This document shows positions 33,386-38,290 of a DNA stretch of 38,290 nt, piece after piece. The translations under genes were made by a program, and so were the position numbers. The stretch spans positions 1 to 38,290 of the forward strand of contig CANQLD010000007.1 in NCBI GenBank assembly GCA_947624625.1, read 5' to 3'. The notes beneath the pieces were generated by a model, which searched no databases, was not told the DNA's origin, and worked only from the letters and a program-made list of their open reading frames with translations. Source of the DNA: an uncultured Clostridia bacterium. Its GTDB lineage: Bacteria > Bacillota > Clostridia > TANB77 > CAG-465. Position 1 is the first letter of the stretch; each line of letters opens with the position of its first letter.

Positions 33386-33646
33386 TTATTCCCCCAATTC
33401 ATTTTTTACATCATTTAATAATACTTCAAAACTATCTTTATTTATTCCTATTTTTACTTTTAACTTTCCTTTTTTTAAACTGTTTTCTGCTTTTTCAATA
33501 CATTTAATATCTTTGCAAAGATATACAGCTCTTTTATTAATTTTTTGACTTTTATCTAGAATCGCTATATTATTATCACTTATTATTCTAAATAAGTTGG
33601 ACTTTTCATCCTTTTTTCTACAAATTATACAACTTCTTGTTGGCAT
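33386..33646 (-). CDS. ylxR: YlxR/RnpM RNA-binding protein (DUF448)
   Basis: An 86-residue small RNA-binding protein always found between nusA and infB; in B. subtilis it is reported to modulate RNase P and gene expression. It has the family start [20 protein letters not shown] and the second block [23 protein letters not shown] precedes the ATG. In Bacillus the next gene is ylxQ, an L7Ae-like protein; here infB follows with only two bases between, so ylxQ is missing from this operon. Confidence 0.95.
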   Translation of the reverse strand: MPTRSCIICRKKDEKSNLFRIISDNNIAILDKSQKINKRAVYLCKDIKCIEKAENSLKKGKLKVKIGINKDSFEVLLNDVKNELGE

Positions 33647-33661
33647 ATTTCACCTTTTTTC

Positions 33662-34726
33662 CTATTCTACAACTATATCCTTAATCTGAGTTTCAGTTTT
33701 TATATCAATTTTCCAGCCTGTAAGTATAGCAGCAAGTCTTACATTTTGACCACCTACACCTATTGCAAATGATAATGCTTCATCTGGAACTACTACAGTT
33801 GCACATTTTTCTTCATCATTAATATCAATAGCAAGTATTGGAGCAGGAGATAATGCATTTATTATATAGCTTGGAATATCATCACTATATGGTATTACAT
33901 CAATTCTTTCTCCATTTAATTCATCAATTATTGGTTGAATTCTTAATCCTTTTTTACCTACTAAACTTCCTACTGGATCAACATTTTCATCATTTGAATA
34001 AACTGCTATTTTAGTTCTACTTCCTGCTTCTCTTGCAACTGCTTTAATTTCGACTACGCCATCAATAATTTCAGGTATTTCAATTTCAAATAATCTCTTA
34101 ACAAAATTTGGAGATTTTCTAGAAAGTACAATTTGTGGACCATACTTTCCTGATTCAGTTACACTTTCTACATATGCTTTTATTCTTTGATGTGTTTTTA
34201 ATTCTTCATTTTTAACTTGTTCCTTAGGTGGAATTAATGCTTCTACTCTTCCTAAATCAACTATTGTACCGAATTTATCTGTTCTTTGTACTACACCTAC
34301 AACTATTTGTCCTTGTTTATCACTATATTGAGTATATACTAAATCTCTTTCAGCTTCTCTTAATCTTTGTACTATTATTTGTTTACCTGCAACTGCTGCT
34401 ATTCTTCCAAAATTCTTAGGAGTTACCTCAACATTAACAGTAGAACCAATTTTAGCTCTTTTTGTAATTAATTTTGCATCTTCAAGTGATATTTGAGCAT
34501 TTGGGTCTTCAACATTTTCAACAACTTCTTTTACAGCATAAACTTTTATATTTTGTTCATTTATATCTACTACAATATTTTCATTTGTATCATAGTTTTT
34601 CTTATATGCAGTTTCAAGAGCCATTTTCAAAGATTCAATTAAATATTCCTTTGTTATTCCTTTTTCTTCATAAATCTGATCTATTGCATTAAACAACTCT
34701 TTTGAACTAATTTTTTCACTCTTCAT
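33662..34726 (-). CDS. nusA: Transcription termination/antitermination factor NusA
   Basis: NusA binds RNA polymerase and nascent RNA and tunes pausing and termination. The 354 residues comprise the N-terminal polymerase-binding domain (ISSKELFNAIDQIYEEKGITKEYL), an S1 domain (GQIVVGVVQRTDKFGTIVDLG), and KH domains with VGSLVGKKGLRIQPIIDELNGERID and FAIGVGGQNVRLAAILTGW. The C-terminal acidic repeats of E. coli NusA are absent, as usual in Firmicutes. AGGGGG lies 11 bases before the ATG. Confidence 0.97.
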   Translation of the reverse strand: MKSEKISSKELFNAIDQIYEEKGITKEYLIESLKMALETAYKKNYDTNENIVVDINEQNIKVYAVKEVVENVEDPNAQISLEDAKLITKRAKIGSTVNVEVTPKNFGRIAAVAGKQIIVQRLREAERDLVYTQYSDKQGQIVVGVVQRTDKFGTIVDLGRVEALIPPKEQVKNEELKTHQRIKAYVESVTESGKYGPQIVLSRKSPNFVKRLFEIEIPEIIDGVVEIKAVAREAGSRTKIAVYSNDENVDPVGSLVGKKGLRIQPIIDELNGERIDVIPYSDDIPSYIINALSPAPILAIDINDEEKCATVVVPDEALSFAIGVGGQNVRLAAILTGWKIDIKTETQIKDIVVE

Positions 34727-34744
34727 CTTTTTAAATCCCCCTAA

Positions 34745-35260
34745 TTAAAACTTTTTTAATTCATTTAAATTAACTTTGTTATTTTTTAAAGCCTCATCAA
34801 AGTCATATGTAGTATGTGCTGATGAAACATTTTCTAAACTAATCTCTATTTTATTTCCGTTAAAATTAACTAATATAGTATTATCTTTTTCGTTTACTCC
34901 TTCAAGTATTCCAATTATTTCTTTTTTATTATCGATTTTCTTAAATAATTTTATATATACTTCTTTTCCTTGATATTTTTTATATAACTTAATATTCTTT
35001 AGTTGTCTTTCAAGGCCTGGAGAAGATACTTCAAGTACATATTCCTTATTTATATACTTATCAACATCATCTTCAATACTACGACTAACAAATTCACAAT
35101 CATCAATATTTATAGCCGTACTGTCTTTTTTATCTAAAACAAACCTTATAATATTTTGAGAAGCTTCATTTACATTTTCTACATATTCAATATCAAATCC
35201 AAGCTTAGAAATCTTATCTTTTAGCTTCTCTTCTAATGTTTCCTCTAATTTTACTCCCAT
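34745..35260 (-). CDS. rimP: Ribosome maturation factor RimP
   Basis: A 171-residue 30S assembly factor and the first gene of the operon. It has the N-terminal alpha/beta domain (VENVNEASQNIIRFVLDKK) with the family block CEFVSRSIEDDVD ... YVLEVSSPGLERQLK, then an Sm-like C-terminal domain. AGGAG precedes the ATG. The promoter is at 35328-35356, with a hairpin in the short leader. Confidence 0.95.
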   Translation of the reverse strand: MGVKLEETLEEKLKDKISKLGFDIEYVENVNEASQNIIRFVLDKKDSTAINIDDCEFVSRSIEDDVDKYINKEYVLEVSSPGLERQLKNIKLYKKYQGKEVYIKLFKKIDNKKEIIGILEGVNEKDNTILVNFNGNKIEISLENVSSAHTTYDFDEALKNNKVNLNELKKF

Positions 35261-35283
35261 AAAAAACTCCTATTTAAACATAA

Positions 35284-35309
35284 GTGAGAGGATTTTCTTA
35301 CCCTCTCAC
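35284..35309 (-). promoter_or_regulatory. Hairpin in the rimP operon leader
   Basis: A perfect eight-bp GC-containing stem GTGAGAGG/CCTCTCAC with a ten-base loop. It lies downstream of the rimP promoter and about 24 bases before the rimP start, so it is within the operon's own 5' leader. No proper T tract follows (ACTTATGTTT). It could end upstream transcription from 35414 or stabilise or attenuate the operon transcript. Confidence 0.6.
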
Positions 35310-35327
35310 CTTCATATTGCTAGTACT

Positions 35328-35356
35328 ATTATACTATACTTTACTTGAAAATGCAA
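35328..35356 (-). promoter_or_regulatory. Sigma-A promoter of the rimP-truB operon
   Basis: Minus-strand TTGCAT (35356-35351) and TATAAT (35333-35328) are separated by 17 bases. Confidence 0.75.
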
Positions 35357-35413
35357 TGTTTTTTTACAAAAAATGTAATAATTATGAAATAACTGACCTC
35401 TTTTTTACCAATT

Positions 35414-36868
35414 CTAATTACTTTCATTTACTTTTTTATTATTCGTAGTAAATAAAGTTACAAGTGATGGTAATTTCTTTGTCAAGTTAAGCTTAAATAG
35501 TATACTATCATTTTGATTTATATCGCCAACTTTTACACTATCTTGTATTTCTTCTTTTCTTAGATTTACTAATTGTTTTGTTTTTGTTTCTACAGTTAAA
35601 GTTCCTTTTCCTACCTTTTTGCTAGAAGCATCTATGCTTATTTCGAGCTTTGCATCTTTTTTATTCGAATCAAAAGATTGTTCATATTTTAAAGTTCCAT
35701 TTAAAATCTCATTATCATTATCATTTTTATTTAATTTAAATGTTGTATCTAATTTAGTTGATGTTATAGTACCGTTTATATCAAATAAGTATTTATCATT
35801 ATCTTTTTCAATTATTATCTGTATATCCTTTTTGTTTTTATTCTCTGCTATATTAATAGTAATTTTTTCGTCCTTCGAACTAATAACTATATGCTTTAAA
35901 GCATCTATAACATTTGAATTAATTAAAGATATTTCTGTATCGTTATAATTTATTGTCTGCATTACAAAAGTTGGGAACATACCAGTTGTATATGTAGAAA
36001 TACTAATATTGCCATTTTTTAATATATCTTTACTTAAAAGTTGAGTAAATGCAGCAGATAAATTATCCTTTAATTCATCAGTATTTTCACTACTTGTTAA
36101 TTTACTTGTAATATTTATTGCTTTATTATCACTAAGTATATTTTTTATCAAATTATTTGCAAATGATTTTAGCAATGTTTCATCAAGTTTTAAAGTATCT
36201 TTATTAGCAGATATAACTTTATCAGACAATTTAACAGTTTCTTTAGTTGAAGTTATATTTTGTTTAAAATTGGTATCTTTTATTGTTTTTGAAAATACTG
36301 CTAGCAAATAATTAACATCATTTAATGTAACTCCACTATTTAATACATCTACAACTCTCAAATCGTTAAATAAAATATATTTATTTAAAAAATCTTTATC
36401 TTTAAAGTAAATATCATTGTCATCTACAATAATATCTGCTTTTGTTTTCTCTTTATTGTAACCATAATTTACATTAATTAACGCATAATTTTGTAAAGAA
36501 TCTGTATCAATTTGCAGTGATAATTTAGAATTAGATAATATGCTTTCAAGTAGAGCATATTTATTTTCCTTATTCTTTTTCAAATCATTATTTAAACTTA
36601 CAACTGAACTAATACTAATATCTGTAGAAGTTGGTTTAAATTTAACAGTTGCTTTTTTGTTATTACTTAATACTTTTTTTGAATACAAGCTATTATATGT
36701 TGAAGAATATGTCTCAGATACAATATTCCTTATACTTGTAACTTCAGACATTAAGACTTTTTTTACTTTAGTGTTAGGACTAACTTGATAAAGATAAATA
36801 GCAAGTACAATACCAAATACTAAAACCACTCCACTTGCTACTAATATAGTTACTATTTTTCTGTTCAT
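35414..36868 (-). CDS. Membrane-anchored exported protein of unknown function
   Basis: 484 residues: an N-terminal transmembrane anchor (IVTILVASGVVLVFGIVLAIYLY) and then about 450 extracytoplasmic residues, strongly beta-predicted and rich in Lys, Asn, Asp, Ser and Thr, with no Cys. The pattern of a repeated beta sheet (for example NISISTYTTGMFPTFVMQTINYND) resembles large exported domains of gut Clostridia annotated as DUFs, but I cannot assign one. It is monocistronic, with GAGGGGG before the ATG and a perfect sigma-A promoter at 36905-36933. Confidence 0.85.
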   Translation of the reverse strand: MNRKIVTILVASGVVLVFGIVLAIYLYQVSPNTKVKKVLMSEVTSIRNIVSETYSSTYNSLYSKKVLSNNKKATVKFKPTSTDISISSVVSLNNDLKKNKENKYALLESILSNSKLSLQIDTDSLQNYALINVNYGYNKEKTKADIIVDDNDIYFKDKDFLNKYILFNDLRVVDVLNSGVTLNDVNYLLAVFSKTIKDTNFKQNITSTKETVKLSDKVISANKDTLKLDETLLKSFANNLIKNILSDNKAINITSKLTSSENTDELKDNLSAAFTQLLSKDILKNGNISISTYTTGMFPTFVMQTINYNDTEISLINSNVIDALKHIVISSKDEKITINIAENKNKKDIQIIIEKDNDKYLFDINGTITSTKLDTTFKLNKNDNDNEILNGTLKYEQSFDSNKKDAKLEISIDASSKKVGKGTLTVETKTKQLVNLRKEEIQDSVKVGDINQNDSILFKLNLTKKLPSLVTLFTTNNKKVNESN

Positions 36869-36904
36869 ATATCCCCCTCATAAAAATACTTTTACTATTA
36901 TATA

Positions 36905-36933
36905 ATTATATTATTTATTAAAAAAATTGTCAA
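36905..36933 (-). promoter_or_regulatory. Perfect-consensus promoter of the 484-residue exported protein
   Basis: Minus-strand TTGACA (36933-36928) and TATAAT (36910-36905) are separated by 17 bases. Confidence 0.85.
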
Positions 36934-37011
36934 ATAAATGATAGTTATTTTTTTAATTTACTTGAAAAAGATATAATATAGTTATATAATCTAGTTTATG
37001 AGGTGTTATAT

Positions 37012-37488
37012 ATGCTTATTGACGTTAATAAAATGAGGCTTTTAAAAAATGAAAATCCTGAGATGAAATATAGGCTAATAAAACAAAACATTGAAAGATT
37101 TTTTAGAGACTATATATATTATTATAACGTATACGATAGAGATGAACTAATAATTGACTCTGGTTATTTGCCTTATCACTATCTTGATGAAATTGTTTTA
37201 AATAAACTTATTAACCTACTTGAAAAAGAATTAGGATACGGAATTATAATAATGAAAACAACTAATATAAACAAACAAGGTTATGAAAAAGGAGACCTAA
37301 TTAACATTAGATTGTTTGATATACAAAATGCTAATTCTAAAGATATAGACGATTATTTTAACTTAAAAATGTTCCAACCATTATATTCAACTTTTCATAA
37401 TTTTTACAATATTTCTGGAGAAAATAAATATGGTGCTAAAAGTTATGTTTCTTGCTTAGATACTAATTCTCATGAATTACTAAAATAA
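37012..37488 (+). CDS. Hypothetical cytoplasmic protein
   Basis: A 158-residue protein with no signal or membrane segment, rich in Tyr, Asn and Ile, mixed alpha/beta (for example YDRDELIIDSGYLPYHYLDEIVLNKLINLLEKEL near the middle). I recognise no family. The ORF track starts at a GTG (37003), but GAGGTG seven bases before the ATG at 37012 is the ribosome site, so the start is MLIDVNKM. A TATAAT lies at 36972 but the -35 is poor. It is convergent with the 37540 gene across a shared terminator. Confidence 0.78.
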   Translation: MLIDVNKMRLLKNENPEMKYRLIKQNIERFFRDYIYYYNVYDRDELIIDSGYLPYHYLDEIVLNKLINLLEKELGYGIIIMKTTNINKQGYEKGDLINIRLFDIQNANSKDIDDYFNLKMFQPLYSTFHNFYNISGENKYGAKSYVSCLDTNSHELLK

Positions 37489-37490
37489 AT

Positions 37491-37541
37491 ATAGAAAATG
37501 CTGAAATTATAAAATAAAATTCCAACATTTTCTATTTTTTT
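37491..37541. terminator. Bidirectional terminator between two hypothetical genes
   Basis: Arms ATAGAAAATG (37491-37500) and CATTTTCTAT (37526-37535), plus an inner TG/CA pair, enclose an AT loop. T7 follows on the plus strand. Confidence 0.78.
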
Positions 37542-37872
37542 ATGAAGTGTATATGTTTAATACACTTATGCCATACTCTTTCTGCCATGAATTATCTGCC
37601 TGAATTACACAATCTACTGCATTTTTAGGTAATATTAATTGCAAAGTATATGAATTTTCGCCTTCGAAGTTTTTTTGTAGCTTTTCCTTATCTATTATTA
37701 CACCTTTAAAACTTGAAGACGTCGCTACTTCCTCACCTGCAACAATATACTTTTCTGTAAATGTTTTTTTTGAAAATGGTAAACAAACATAAGCACTAAT
37801 TCTATCCAATGTCGTATCTTCAAATTTTTCCGTTACCGCTACATAATTGTTTCTTTTGGCACTTCTATACAC
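37540..37872 (-). CDS. Hypothetical protein, GTG start
   Basis: A 110-residue soluble protein of predicted beta strands, with one Cys in the N-terminal half (SAYVCLPF) and one near the C-terminus (NAVDCVIQAD). I recognise no family. It starts with GTG preceded by AAGGAGAG at good distance; a promoter at 37934-37962 (TTTACT-17-TATAAT) supports expression. It ends at the shared terminator. Confidence 0.75.
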   Translation of the reverse strand: MYRSAKRNNYVAVTEKFEDTTLDRISAYVCLPFSKKTFTEKYIVAGEEVATSSSFKGVIIDKEKLQKNFEGENSYTLQLILPKNAVDCVIQADNSWQKEYGISVLNIYTS

Positions 37873-37933
37873 TTTTATCTCTCCTTTATATTAATTTATG
37901 AGTTTTTTAAATTATAGTTATTATATTATATAC

Positions 37934-37962
37934 ATTATACATGACAAATGGCAAAAAGTAAA
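37934..37962 (-). promoter_or_regulatory. Probable promoter of the 110-residue protein gene
   Basis: Minus-strand TTTACT (37962-37957) and TATAAT (37939-37934) are separated by 17 bases. Confidence 0.5.
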
Positions 37963-37991
37963 GAAAAAATTATAACTATTTCTGTAAATTC

Positions 37992-38020
37992 TTGCATTTA
38001 TACAAAAAAAGATATATAAT
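37992..38020 (+). promoter_or_regulatory. Promoter of the tRNA-Gln region
   Basis: TTGCAT and TATAAT are separated by 17 bases. Transcription would start about where the 20-base repeat ATATTGGGG... begins. Confidence 0.75.
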
Positions 38021-38031
38021 ACACTATATAT

Positions 38032-38090
38032 TGGGGTATAGCCAAGTTGCTGAGGCTGTTATATGCTTTAGCACTATTACAGCCTCAGTA
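38032..38090 (+). ncRNA. tRNA-Gln-like 5' fragment fused to a strong hairpin
   Basis: TGGGGTATAGCCAAGT copies the first 16 bases of the downstream tRNA-Gln. Bases 38041-38056 can still form a D-arm (GCC...GGC). Then similarity ends and a ten-bp perfect stem CTGAGGCTGT/ACAGCCTCAG encloses 21 bases, with T7 about ten bases further. It sits between a good promoter and the real tRNA. It could be a decayed tandem tRNA, a tRNA-mimic small RNA or a leader/attenuator. Not a functional tRNA: there is no anticodon arm, T-arm or acceptor 3' strand. Confidence 0.5.
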
Positions 38091-38117
38091 TACGATATTT
38101 TTTTGTATTTTAAATAT

Positions 38118-38193
38118 TGGGGTATAGCCAAGTGGTAAGGCAACGGACTCTGACCCCGTCATTTCGTTGGTTCGAATCCAACTACCCCAGCCA
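38118..38193 (+). tRNA. tRNA-Gln (anticodon CTG), CCA encoded
   Basis: A 76-base gene with acceptor TGGGGTA/TACCCCA, discriminator G and encoded CCA. The D-arm is GCCAAGTGGTAAGGC, the anticodon loop CTCTGAC giving anticodon CTG, and the T-arm GTTGG-TTCGAAT-CCAAC. The anticodon stem is ACGGA/CCCGT, so position 31-39 is an A-C mismatch where relatives have A-T. Everything else is canonical for glutamine tRNA, so I expect it to be functional. Confidence 0.95.
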
Positions 38194-38200
38194 GCGAAGT

Positions 38201-38226
38201 TTCTGTTCGAACATTATAGAACAGAA
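38201..38226 (+). other. Hairpin just after tRNA-Gln
   Basis: A perfect eight-bp stem TTCTGTTC/GAACAGAA with a ten-base loop, seven bases after the CCA. It may guide 3' trimming of the precursor. No T run follows it. Confidence 0.55.
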
Positions 38227-38231
38227 GATAT

Positions 38232-38266
38232 AAAAATCAATCAGTTAAACTGGTTGATTTTTTCTT
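38232..38266 (+). terminator. Terminator of the tRNA-Gln transcript
   Basis: AAAAATCAATCAG pairs with CTGGTTGATTTTT (one wobble) around a five-base loop, followed by TTCTTTT. Confidence 0.85.
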
Positions 38267-38290
38267 TTGGAAAAAATCATCCTAAATCTG

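Noticed and set aside
34228-34692. Plus-strand Leu-rich ORFs opposite nusA.
   Set aside because: Antisense shadows of a fully conserved gene, with no RBS.
38032-38107. Calling the upstream element a second tRNA.
   Set aside because: Only the first 16 bases and a possible D-arm match; the anticodon arm, T-arm and 3' acceptor strand are missing.

Overview
The window is a 38 kb piece of a very AT-rich, Gram-positive, spore-forming bacterial chromosome. The gene content points to a Clostridia-like Firmicute, probably an uncultured gut-type lineage. Evidence: SpoIIE, GerW/YtfJ with its DUF2953 partner, a Spo0A-type DNA-binding protein, AddB rather than RecB/C, the rimP-nusA-ylxR-infB-rbfA-truB cluster, strong AGGAGG-type ribosome sites and textbook sigma-A promoters (TTGACA-17-TATAAT). 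No 16S rRNA or other species marker is present, so I do not name a taxon. Most genes are on the minus strand.

Layout. 1-205: edge of a repeated cassette (promoter, RBS, ATG, then a TATG/CATA tetranucleotide tract) that fires leftward out of the window. 208-3617: a divergent YqhQ/DUF1385-like membrane protein, a 60-residue Cys protein, a frameshifted alanine/glycine:cation symporter and a two-TM protein with an EF-hand-like loop. 3727-7567: spoIIE and an acidic-tailed protein ending in an AT-hook. 7855-12716: Ca/Na antiporter; scpB-addB. 12831-17112: AAA_14/DUF4143 ATPase with a perfect 28-bp palindrome abutting its promoter; an RpiB-like isomerase plus acyl-CoA ligase operon; a small membrane protein of atypical composition. 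17132-18812: ytfI-ytfJ, divergent from a stand-alone Spo0A C-terminal domain protein. 18859-21031: SmtB-type repressor and Zn/Cd P-type ATPase with a recognisable operator. 21167-28171: surface-protein region, with a prepilin-like/BspA repeat protein, two small paralogous membrane proteins, a processive-type GT2 glycosyltransferase and an operon of three related prepilin-like proteins. 28310-35260: the translation/transcription operon rimP-nusA-ylxR-infB-rbfA-nrnA-truB. 35414-37872: three proteins of unknown function. 38032-38266: a tRNA-Gln-like 5' fragment with a strong hairpin, then an intact tRNA-Gln(CUG).

The most interesting signal is the cassette that occurs twice (about 39-205 and 22881-23101). 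Both copies keep a sigma-A promoter, an AAAGGAG ribosome site and an ATG whose short reading frame runs straight into a tetranucleotide tract (12 units in the complete copy). In the right-hand copy the tract is followed by a 19-bp hairpin and then by the RBS of the prepilin/BspA gene. The repeat number decides whether a ribosome on the leader stops before the hairpin (12 or 13 units) or runs into it (11 units). This looks like a slippage-driven, phase-variable attenuator for a surface protein. The sequence elements are directly visible; the mechanism is my inference.
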